Shown: piece after piece, positions 30,385 through 36,892 of the stretch
How the letters are laid out: each line of letters begins with the position of its first letter
Position numbering within the stretch: position 1 is the stretch's first letter
Source: Chthoniobacteraceae bacterium
Lineage (GTDB): Bacteria > Verrucomicrobiota > Verrucomicrobiia > Chthoniobacterales > Chthoniobacteraceae
Reading direction: 5' to 3'
Assembly (NCBI GenBank): GCA_947476045.1
Contig: CANJNZ010000038.1
Coordinates: 1 to 42,855, forward strand
Length of the DNA stretch: 42,855 bases
Position numbers and translations under genes: made by a program
The notes under the pieces: model-generated
Database searches by the model: none
What the model was told of the DNA's origin: nothing
Seen by the model: the letters and a program-made list of their open reading frames with translations, nothing else

Positions 30385-31088
30385 AGGGGGCGGTAGATGA
30401 CCAGGGGCAAATGGCAAATGGCAAACGGCGTCCGCTGCTTGTGCTCATTCATGGCATCCTCGCGCGGCAGACGACGCCGGGGTGGCCAGAGCGGCTGGCT
30501 GAGTGGCTTTGGAAAAAGCCGACTTCGTTTGCGTCTGTCACTCGCCGCTATGCAGCGGGGCCGTTTCCGCTTTGGAATGTGTTTTTCAAAAACCGCCGTC
30601 TGGCACTGGCGCTGGCGAATGACTTGGAAGTGTTTGCCCAGGACGGCGCGGAGCTGAACTTTGTCACGCACTCGAACGGGGCCGACATCGCGGTGAAGGC
30701 GATGAAGATTCTGGCGAAACGCGGCTATAAAACGAACACGGCGATTTTTGTCGGCGCGGCGATCTCGTGCGACATCGGGCGCAGCGGGCTTTATGAATTG
30801 CACCAGACTGGGTTTTTGAAACGGGCGTTTGCGTATTGTTCGGAAACGGATCTTGCGCTGCGGTTCAGGGTGACCTGGCCTTACGGGCATCTGGGTCGGG
30901 TCGGGTTCCGCTTCGGCGGCGTGGATGATGGCTATTGGAATCTGCACACGACGCGGCGCGACGAGGAGCCGGGCAATGGCTTTTTTACGCGGTGGTTTCC
31001 CGGTGGGCACACGGGCTACTGGCAGCCCGAAAACGAACTGGCGACTTTTGAACAGATCCTCCGCGACCTCAACCCGGTGCCTTTCTAG
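30381..31088 (+). CDS. Alpha/beta-hydrolase (lipase-like) in the lysis/packaging operon
   Basis: A 235-residue protein with the fold's landmarks: an oxyanion-type HG at LLVLIHGILARQ (near residue 24), a nucleophile elbow THSNG with Ser at about residue 97, and a late histidine in PGGHTGYW near 214. The elbow is HSNG rather than GxSxG. GTG 30381 is used; an ATG at 30411 follows a short repeated CAAATGG stretch and is an alternative. A host-envelope ester-cleaving enzyme could help lysis, like mycobacteriophage LysB, which is also an alpha/beta hydrolase. That link is only inference. Confidence 0.65.
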   Translation: MKGAVDDQGQMANGKRRPLLVLIHGILARQTTPGWPERLAEWLWKKPTSFASVTRRYAAGPFPLWNVFFKNRRLALALANDLEVFAQDGAELNFVTHSNGADIAVKAMKILAKRGYKTNTAIFVGAAISCDIGRSGLYELHQTGFLKRAFAYCSETDLALRFRVTWPYGHLGRVGFRFGGVDDGYWNLHTTRRDEEPGNGFFTRWFPGGHTGYWQPENELATFEQILRDLNPVPF

Positions 31089-31091
31089 CCG

Positions 31092-31337
31092 ATGAAAACG
31101 ATCCGCTCATTTCTCGCACAAAGGCGCAAAGGCGCAAAGGAGGGTAGGCATCCCCTTTGTTTCTTTGTGCCTTCGTGCCTTTGTGCGAGTCTTCTTTTTT
31201 CTGGCTGCGCGTCTGTGTCGCCCGAGGAGCACGCGGCGCGGCGGGCCACGGCGCGGCGTATCGGCGAACAGGCGGCGGTGATCGCGATGCAGATGGCCGC
31301 GAATTATTACCTCAACCAGGAGGGCTACCGGAAGTGA
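31092..31337 (+). CDS. Small lipoprotein with a repeat-derived signal sequence
   Basis: An 81-residue protein with a lipobox LFSGC at about residues 35-39 followed by ASVSPEEHAARRATARR. It precedes the endolysin, with which it overlaps (GTGA), so it is a candidate outer-membrane spanin (Rz1-like). The signal sequence is largely encoded by an inverted repeat (31113-31189), whose right arm supplies the hydrophobic run PLCFFVPSCLCASLL. The arms resemble a dispersed bacterial repeat rather than phage DNA. Confidence 0.6.
   Translation: MKTIRSFLAQRRKGAKEGRHPLCFFVPSCLCASLLFSGCASVSPEEHAARRATARRIGEQAAVIAMQMAANYYLNQEGYRK
31113..31189. repeat. Imperfect inverted repeat, MITE/REP-like
   Basis: Arms CTCGCACAAAGGC (31113-31125) and GCCTTTGTGCGAG (31177-31189) are perfect for 13 bp, and pairing continues inward imperfectly through further AAAGGC and GCCTT units. 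Translated, it gives AQRRKGAKEG and CLCASL phrases that I recall from repeat-derived ORFs in many bacterial genomes. It lies in frame inside the lipoprotein gene. Confidence 0.7.
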
Positions 31338-31930
31338 ACCTTGACCTGATGATTCGCGAGGTGCAGGCGCGCCTCGGCTGCACAGCCGACGGCAAGGCCG
31401 GACCGCAGACTTGGGCGGCGATTCATGGGCACATCTTCGGCACGAGCCGCGCGGTGCCTGCCGTGGGAGTGGACGCCCGGAGTGCGACGAACATTGCGAC
31501 ACTGCACCCGAAAGTGCAGGACTACGCTCGGGCGCTTATTCAGGCGGCGGCGCAGCAGGGCATTGCGATCAAGGTCATCAGCGGGACGCGCACCTACGAC
31601 GAACAGAATGCGCTTTATGCGAAGGGGCGGACAAAGCCGGGGTCGGTCGTGACTAATGCGCGGGCGGGATACTCGAACCACAACTTCGGCATCGCTTTCG
31701 ACATCGGCGTTTTCGACGCGCGGGGCAGCTACCTCGAAGAGTCGCCACTTTATAAAGTCGTTGGCTCGCTGGGCGCGGGCCTCGGCCTCGAATGGGGCGG
31801 GAACTGGAAGACCATCGAGGATCAGCCGCATTTTCAACTGCGTCCTACGTGGGCGTCGTTGCTGAGCGTGGCCCACATGCTCGCCGAGCTGCGGTTTCGT
31901 CAGGGCGTCGGAAAGGATGTGTTCGCATGA
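31334..31930 (+). CDS. M15-family peptidoglycan endopeptidase (endolysin)
   Basis: The 198-residue reading starts at GTG 31334 with Shine-Dalgarno GGAGGG; the longer frame upstream runs through the lipoprotein gene. Residues 1-30 look like a short peptidoglycan-binding motif (VQARLGCTADGKAGPQTWAA). The catalytic domain has the M15 zinc ligands H116 and D123 (SNHNFGIAFD) and H166 (QPHFQL), plus SGTRTYDEQNALYA. It cleaves cell-wall peptides for host lysis. It sits after the lipoprotein and before the terminase genes. Confidence 0.88.
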   Translation: MNLDLMIREVQARLGCTADGKAGPQTWAAIHGHIFGTSRAVPAVGVDARSATNIATLHPKVQDYARALIQAAAQQGIAIKVISGTRTYDEQNALYAKGRTKPGSVVTNARAGYSNHNFGIAFDIGVFDARGSYLEESPLYKVVGSLGAGLGLEWGGNWKTIEDQPHFQLRPTWASLLSVAHMLAELRFRQGVGKDVFA

Positions 31931-32682
31931 GTGACGAGGCACCAACACGACGCGGGAAGATTGCTTCTCTGCCGGCCTCGATTCGCGAGGAGCTTTGCCG
32001 TCGGCTGCACGACGGGCAGCGCGGGCCGCAACTGCTGCCCTGGCTGAATGGGTTGCCGGAAGTGCTGGCCGTGCTCGATGAGCAATTCGGCGAGGAGCCG
32101 ATCACGGCGAACAATTTATCCGACTGGCGCAAGGGCGGGTATCAGGATTTTCTGAAAAAGCTGGATCGTCTCGAACGGACGAAGCAGCTCGCGGAGTATT
32201 GCCGGAAGGTCGGCGATGCGGGCGCGGGCGAGCTGGGCTTGCCGGCGGCGCTTGCGGGCGGGGCGCTGATGGCGGTGCTTGAGGACTTCGATGCCGACAC
32301 GCTGAAGGGCTTGCTCGCGGAAAAGCCTGAGAAGTTTTTGAACGTCATCTCGACGATGGCGCAGCTCGAAACATCGCGGGCCAAGGCGCGCGTGGCGGAC
32401 TCGGGCGCGGAGGCGGTGAAGCAGCGCGAGCGTGCGCTGGAACAGCGGGAGCGCCAGATCGAGCAGGCCGAGCGCAAGCTCGTGGTGACCGAGGAGGCGC
32501 ACAACCGCAAGAACTGCGAAGTCTTTATTAAGTGGGCTGCCGACGAGGAAGCCCGCCGCATCGCGACCAGCTCGGCCTCGGAGCCGGTCAAGATGAAGGC
32601 GCTGATGGAACGGATGTTTGGCAAGCGGCCCGATGCGACGCCGAAACCTTTTGCGAGCGATGGAGGGGGAACCACCGGTTGA
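31927..32682 (+). CDS. DUF3486 protein (Mu gp27-like, small terminase candidate)
   Basis: A 251-residue protein from ATG 31927, overlapping the endolysin stop. The N-terminus (KIASLPASIREELCRRLHDG, then ITANNLSDWRKGGYQDFLKK) is typical of DUF3486. A long charged coiled coil follows (about 155-205, KQRERALEQRERQIEQAERK), then a loose tail. Mu gp27 lies directly before the terminase ATPase and is thought to act as small terminase. DNA recognition for packaging is inferred from synteny. Confidence 0.8.
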   Translation: MSDEAPTRRGKIASLPASIREELCRRLHDGQRGPQLLPWLNGLPEVLAVLDEQFGEEPITANNLSDWRKGGYQDFLKKLDRLERTKQLAEYCRKVGDAGAGELGLPAALAGGALMAVLEDFDADTLKGLLAEKPEKFLNVISTMAQLETSRAKARVADSGAEAVKQRERALEQRERQIEQAERKLVVTEEAHNRKNCEVFIKWAADEEARRIATSSASEPVKMKALMERMFGKRPDATPKPFASDGGGTTG

Positions 32683-32903
32683 TGTGCGTCACCGGAGTTC
32701 CCATCCATCCTCGCATCTTTTTTATGAACGCACAACTACCAGCCCCGCAATCGCAGTGGATGTTTCTCGGCTACGAGAAATGCCCGAAAGAGCCCATGTT
32801 CATCGTCTTTTCGGACGAACAGGAAATCGTTGCCGTCGGCAAGGGTAGCACTTGGGCGGGAGACCCTGAGCTTTTCGGGAAGCAATTCGAGGCACTGGCA
32901 TGA
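32682..32903 (+). CDS. Small phage protein between DUF3486 and terminase
   Basis: A 73-residue protein; ATG 32682 is taken because a GGAGGGGGA lies about 11 bp upstream and the start overlaps the previous stop. ATG 32724 (MNAQLPAPQSQWM) is the alternative. The middle forms a beta-sheet pattern (MFIVFSDEQEIVAVGKGSTW). No family recognised. It overlaps the terminase start by 4 bp. Confidence 0.5.
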   Translation: MCVTGVPIHPRIFFMNAQLPAPQSQWMFLGYEKCPKEPMFIVFSDEQEIVAVGKGSTWAGDPELFGKQFEALA

Positions 32904-33805
32904 GCACGGAGGCACCACCGCTGATTGGATTTCGTCCCGGCCAGGATGATTTTTTCTGGTGCGATAATGGGCTGGCTGTGGCGCTGTGGCGTCGGCAGTT
33001 CGGGAAATCGCGCACGCTGGGATCGTGGGGGCTGAAGATGATGGGCGAGATGCCGGGTTGCTCGGTGTTTTATGTGTCGGCGGCGATTGCGCTCGGCTCG
33101 GAAAATATCCGCAAGGAAGCGCAGCTCTGGGCTGAGATGCTCGGGATGCTGAAGGCTCAGGCGCGGGCGGCGGGGCAGTCACTCGAAAGCAATGGCGACG
33201 GGCTGGATGTGGATGCGATTGCGGATTTGTTCGAGCACTCGAAGCTGGAGACGAAGCTGTGGCACGACAAGACGACTTACTCGCGGTCGCGGGTGTGCGC
33301 GCCGAATCCCGCGACGGCGGTCGGCTGGACGGGGCATATCGTGCTGGATGAATTTGGGCGTATCCCGGACTTGCAGGATGTGATCGAGGCAGTCGAGCCG
33401 TTCATGTCGAGCAACCCGCAATTCAAGTGGCGGTGGGCGACGACTCCGCCGCCCCAGGATGATCACTACTCGTGGGAATTGATTGTGCCCGACCAGGATG
33501 AATTTCCGGTGAATCCGCGCGGCAACTGGTATCGCTCGAAGGCTGGCATTCTCGTGCACCGGCTCGACGTGGACGATGCGTTCGCGGCGGGCACGGCGAT
33601 GTTTCACCCGGAGACGAGGCAACCGATTTCGCCGGATGAAAGCCGTCGGCTGGCTTTCGACAAAAATGCGTGGGATCGCAATTACCGGCTGCGGTTCATT
33701 CGCGGAGGTCTCGCGGCCATCTCGATGCAACACCTTTTCCTCGCTATGGAGCGCGGCAAAGCCGAGTGCATCGGCGCGGCGGCGACTGAGGAGGTAATCG
33801 CGTGA
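32900..33805 (+). CDS. Large terminase, ATPase half (Mu gp28 N-terminal part)
   Basis: A 301-residue protein with a Walker A-like RRQFGKSRT (residues 31-39), Walker B HIVLDEFGR (D150, E151) and motif III-like WRWATTPPPQDD (about 177-188). This is the packaging ATPase. In Mu the ATPase and nuclease are one protein (gp28). Here the reading ends in TGA overlapping the GTG of the nuclease gene (GTGA), a clean overlap that looks natural rather than a sequencing break. Confidence 0.85.
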   Translation: MSTEAPPLIGFRPGQDDFFWCDNGLAVALWRRQFGKSRTLGSWGLKMMGEMPGCSVFYVSAAIALGSENIRKEAQLWAEMLGMLKAQARAAGQSLESNGDGLDVDAIADLFEHSKLETKLWHDKTTYSRSRVCAPNPATAVGWTGHIVLDEFGRIPDLQDVIEAVEPFMSSNPQFKWRWATTPPPQDDHYSWELIVPDQDEFPVNPRGNWYRSKAGILVHRLDVDDAFAAGTAMFHPETRQPISPDESRRLAFDKNAWDRNYRLRFIRGGLAAISMQHLFLAMERGKAECIGAAATEEVIA

Positions 33806-34503
33806 TCTCCTGGCGTGAATTTTTGCCGAGGGACTGGCGGGATTTGCTGGCTCCGCATGGGCGTGTCGGCATCGGGATTGACGTGGCGACGACGGCTAAG
33901 AAGACGTCGAACCCGACGGGGCTGGCGCTGGTTCAGGAGGTCGGGGCGGATTATTTTGCGCGGCTCGTGCTGCGGTTTAAGACGCAGGATTCGGCGGTCA
34001 TTTACGCGATCATCGAGGAGCTGCTCGATTTGCCGCACGGGCTGCGCGTTCGCAAGGTGTGTGTGGACGCGACGAATGAGCGTTTTTTCGCGGCGGATTT
34101 GCGCAAGGATTTTGCGGGCAAGGTCGTGGTCGAGCCGATGGTGCAGTCGGAAACGATGACTTACAAAGGCGAGAAGATGACCGTGAAGGCGTTCCTCGGG
34201 CAGCAGCTCGTGAACACCGTCGAGGACGGGCATCTGCTGCTGCCGAATGAGAAGTGGCTGGAACGCGACATCCGCCAGGTGAAGCGGGCGGGCGGGTCGT
34301 TCGAGGCCGATGTGGATGCCGACGGGAATCACGCGGATGCGTTTGACGGCATCAAATTTGGCCTGCACGCGGCCATGAGTAGCGGCGGCCGTGCCGAGGC
34401 GAGCGCGGCGCCGGTGGGAACCTTTGGACAGCCGGCCAAGGCACGGTGGTGGAAGAATCCTTTTGCACGCGGTTCGGGCAACGCCCCGAGAAACATGACC
34501 TGA
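33802..34503 (+). CDS. Large terminase, RNase H-like nuclease half
   Basis: A 233-residue protein with three acidic RNase H-like positions: D27 (VGIGIDVATT), D89 (VRKVCVDATNERFF) and D179 (GNHADAFDGIKFG). This matches the C-terminal nuclease of terminases, which cuts the packaged DNA. It starts at GTG 33802 overlapping the ATPase stop by 4 bp. The C-terminus is Gly/Ala-rich, possibly the portal-binding tail. The portal gene begins 3 bp later. Confidence 0.82.
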   Translation: MISWREFLPRDWRDLLAPHGRVGIGIDVATTAKKTSNPTGLALVQEVGADYFARLVLRFKTQDSAVIYAIIEELLDLPHGLRVRKVCVDATNERFFAADLRKDFAGKVVVEPMVQSETMTYKGEKMTVKAFLGQQLVNTVEDGHLLLPNEKWLERDIRQVKRAGGSFEADVDADGNHADAFDGIKFGLHAAMSSGGRAEASAAPVGTFGQPAKARWWKNPFARGSGNAPRNMT

Positions 34504-34506
34504 TCT

Positions 34507-36063
34507 ATGAAACTCATCACTCTACTTGCCTCGGGCCTTCGCTCGGCCACCAACGCCCTCGGGCTGACTTCGCCGCCGACAAAACAGGTGACTGTTTTTG
34601 ACGTGCGCTCGCAGCCGACGGGGATCGTGCAATTTGCCAACGTGGAGCGCATTCACTCGATCATGGAGGCGGCGGACGCGGGCGACACGCGAGACCTTTT
34701 TGCGCTGTATCAGGAAATCGTGCTGACCGATAATCACATGCAGGCCGAGTTTTCCAAGCGAAAGCTGGCGTTGCTGGGTGACCCGATGTCGATCATCGCC
34801 GCCAATAAAAAGGACGCGATGGATGCGAAGGCGGCGGAAGTCGTGAGTGAGCAGATTGCGGACTGTCGGGGGTTCCTGAAGGCGTGCATTCACTTGATGG
34901 ACTCGGTGCTGTGGCCTGTGAGTGTGGTCGAGAAAGTCTTTGTGCGGTCAGGCTCGGGCTTTCGCCTGGCCGAGCTGGTGCCGGTGCCGGATCAGTTGCT
35001 CGATTTTAACCAGGGCGAGATGCGGATCCGGCTGACCGACGAGCGCGGGATGCCGACGGGGACTTTTGCGGACGTGGACCCTGCGCGCTACATCGTGCAC
35101 CGGGGGCATCTCTTGACTTTTGCCGACCATCGAGGCGGGCCGCTGCGCTCGCTGGTGTGGTGGTGGCTTTTGACGACGATGGATCGTGAATGGTGGGGGC
35201 GCTTCCTCGACCGTTTCGGTGCGCCTTTTCTCGTGGGCAAATATGAGCAGTCGGACGATGCGAGCCGATCTGTGCTGGAACGGGCGTTTTCCTACGCGAC
35301 GCGCATCGGCGGGCTGGTGGTGAGCCGCGAGACGGATGTGGAGATTCAGCAGGCTTCGGCGAGCCAGACGGGGGATGCGTTTGAGAAATTCATGGCGGTG
35401 GGCCAGCGGGAGAAATCGAAGCTGATTGTGGGGCAGACCCTTTCGGCGGAAAGCCAGCCGCTGGGCATCGGCGGGGGCGCGAGCGGGCAGCACGAGCAGG
35501 TGAGACAGGACATCCGGCAGTGGGATGCGATGCAGCTCGGCGAGACGCTGCGGACGCAGCTTTTTGACCAGATGCTGCTCGTGAACGGGATGGCCGGGAA
35601 GTCGCCGAAGGTGATCTGGGGCGGGGAGGATTCGGCGGGCCAGGAGGCGCTCGGCAAGCTGCTGGAGAGCTTGAGCAAGGCCGGGCTGCAACTCACTGAT
35701 GAGGCTATCGGCGTGGCTAGCGAGCGGTTCGGGCTGGGTATTCAGAGGGCGGCTGCTGTGCCTGCACCGACAATGCTGGGGGCGAGGGTGCATTTACTGA
35801 CTGCCGACAAGTCCGCTCTGGCGGCGGATGACGCGAATGCGGCTATCGCTCGCGCGGGGTCGGCGGGGCTTACGCAGGCGTTCAGCGGGGCGCTCGCGCC
35901 AGTCCGGCAGGCCGTGCTCGAAAGCACCTCGGCGGCGGACCTAGAACACAGGCTGCATGTCCTGTATGCCGACTGGCCGGCGGAGCGACTGGCGGGGGTG
36001 ATCGAGAATGCGCTGGTCGCCTACGCCGCGAATGGCGTGAGTCTTTTAACAAACAAAAAATGA
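34507..36063 (+). CDS. Portal protein (DUF935, Mu gp29-like)
   Basis: A 518-residue portal of the DUF935 family. The N-terminal region holds ANVERIHSIMEAADAGDTRD and LYQEIVLTDNHMQAEFSKRK, hallmarks of this family. It continues through FLDRFGAPFLVGKYEQSDD and the adjacent helices to a Gln/Gly-rich segment and a C-terminal helix-rich part. It forms the dodecameric DNA gate of the head. It is the last intact right-arm gene; the F-like partner normally next to it is on the other arm. Confidence 0.9.
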   Translation: MKLITLLASGLRSATNALGLTSPPTKQVTVFDVRSQPTGIVQFANVERIHSIMEAADAGDTRDLFALYQEIVLTDNHMQAEFSKRKLALLGDPMSIIAANKKDAMDAKAAEVVSEQIADCRGFLKACIHLMDSVLWPVSVVEKVFVRSGSGFRLAELVPVPDQLLDFNQGEMRIRLTDERGMPTGTFADVDPARYIVHRGHLLTFADHRGGPLRSLVWWWLLTTMDREWWGRFLDRFGAPFLVGKYEQSDDASRSVLERAFSYATRIGGLVVSRETDVEIQQASASQTGDAFEKFMAVGQREKSKLIVGQTLSAESQPLGIGGGASGQHEQVRQDIRQWDAMQLGETLRTQLFDQMLLVNGMAGKSPKVIWGGEDSAGQEALGKLLESLSKAGLQLTDEAIGVASERFGLGIQRAAAVPAPTMLGARVHLLTADKSALAADDANAAIARAGSAGLTQAFSGALAPVRQAVLESTSAADLEHRLHVLYADWPAERLAGVIENALVAYAANGVSLLTNKK

Positions 36064-36132
36064 GCGGTGGAGCGCTGAATTTATGAAGTGAATCATAACA
36101 CAACCCTGCGAGTGCGGCCTGCGGTGAGCTAG

Positions 36133-36443
36133 GTGAGCTGGGAGAAATGCCTGGAGCTGTATGACCGGCCCTCGACGTTCTTTTTTCTCGACCCTCCCTA
36201 CACGGAATGCAGCGACACGATGTATCCGGTTTGGACGAACACGGACGTGCAAAAGCTGCGCACAGGCTCGACCGGCTGAAGGGGAAGTGGCTGCTGACGC
36301 TGAACGATACGGCGTCTATCCGGGCGATTTTCCACGACTGCGAGCAGACGCCGGTCAAGCGGGCGCTGGGCATCAACGCGAAGGCGAGGCGGGCTTATCA
36401 CGAGCTGGTTATTCGGCCTCGGGTGGCTTTGGGGGCAAAGTGA
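36133..36443 (+). pseudogene. Broken D12-class DNA adenine methylase remnant
   Basis: From 36133 one frame reads SWEKCLELYDRPSTFFFLDP then PYTECSDTMYPVW, containing the DPPY catalytic motif of adenine-N6 methylases (DPPY at about 36190-36201). It hits a stop near 36280. The downstream frame then continues with LDRLKGKWLLTLNDTASIRA and FHDCEQTPVKRALGIN, the typical C-terminal part of D12 (Dam-like) enzymes. The N-terminal SAM-binding FxGG region is absent. It therefore appears both 5'-truncated and frameshifted. In Mu, mom lies at the right end; an inactivated modification gene here may have had a similar protective role. Confidence 0.8.
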
Positions 36444-36666
36444 TGTCGCGCACGCCTAGACGCCGGAGCCGGCGCTGCACGGCATCCATGACCATTTCGC
36501 GAAAGACGCCGGTGAACGGGAGGGCGTGTTTGCTGAGGTCAACGGAGCGTCCGGGTTTTTTGGAAACGCCGGCGGCGCGGAGCCAGGCGGCGGCTTCTTC
36601 TTTGGCTTTTTCCCATGACATTTGGGAAGGGTGCATAGCGTGCACTGTGCCACTGGCCCTTTTCAT
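36409..36666 (-). CDS. Small phage protein at the right end, unknown
   Basis: An 85-residue reading from ATG 36666, overlapping the end of the methylase remnant on the other strand. The core (KPGRSVDLSKHALPFTGVFR then EMVMDAVQRRLRRLG) looks like a folded helical domain. Possible starts are 36678, 36666 and 36636. The ATG at 36666 shares its TG with the proposed phage end, and 36636 lies inside the end palindrome. Real status is uncertain. Confidence 0.4.
   Translation of the reverse strand: MKRASGTVHAMHPSQMSWEKAKEEAAAWLRAAGVSKKPGRSVDLSKHALPFTGVFREMVMDAVQRRLRRLGVRDITLPPKPPEAE
36630..36646. repeat. AGTGCA-N5-TGCACT palindrome, copy 5 (right end)
   Basis: GGTGCA-TAGCG-TGCACT: one base departs from the consensus, leaving 5-bp arms. 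It is 19 bp inside the proposed right end, mirroring copy 1 at the left end. Confidence 0.7.
36631..36665 (-). repeat. Candidate right terminal inverted repeat of the prophage
   Basis: Read inward it is TGAAAAGGG, ten bases, then AGTGCACGC-TATGCAC, matching the left end from 1780 with a 4-bp gap. The last plus-strand bases are CA, as in Mu-family ends. The next five bases (TCCAT) do not repeat those before the left end (TAGCC). Confidence 0.5.
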
Positions 36667-36773
36667 CCATAGAACCACTGGGCGGCGGTCTGCAGTCTTG
36701 CCTGATCGTTCTCCCTAGCGGCTATTCCAAGCTATTCGTGTGGTGTTGCTTTGGGCTGTGCGGCATGATGAGT

Positions 36774-36793
36774 CCCAGCGTTGAAACGCTGGG
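36774..36793. terminator. Hairpin with T-rich tail downstream of prophage
   Basis: CCCAGCG-TTGAAA-CGCTGGG, 7-bp perfect arms, followed by CTATTTTC on the plus strand. It could stop rightward transcription leaving the prophage, but the tail is only partly T-rich. The sequence also resembles a dispersed repeat I recall from verrucomicrobial and planctomycete genomes (QRFNAG-type phrases when translated). Confidence 0.45.
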
Positions 36794-36892
36794 CTATTTT
36801 CATGGCGGCATCACCGTCACAGCCCCGCAAGCACTCTGGCGCTGCAAACGTCGGGACGACACGACACTCGACTCCCGCCACCCGCCACTCGC

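Larger units (their letters stand above)
1780..36665. mobile_element. Mu-like transposable prophage, about 34.9 kb
   Basis: All phage genes lie between two imperfect inverted ends. The left end from 1780 reads TGAAAAGGG, and the right end read inward from 36665 reads the same nine bases. In both, AGTGCACGC follows, after 14 bp on the left and 10 bp on the right. Mu-family ends start with TG and finish with CA, as here. The element carries MuA- and MuB-like transposition proteins, Gam, a LexA-type repressor and Mu-type head genes. The 5-bp flanks (TAGCC and TCCAT) do not match, so no target duplication supports the exact ends. They are therefore a proposal; the presence of the prophage itself is nearly certain. 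Confidence 0.85.

Noticed and set aside
1775-36670. Five-base target duplication at the proposed ends
   Set aside because: TAGCC and TCCAT do not match, and shifting either end by a few bases gave no convincing repeat.
36161-36718. A 185-codon plus-strand frame across the methylase remnant
   Set aside because: It is out of frame with both methylase segments, runs through the phage end, and has no similarity to known proteins.
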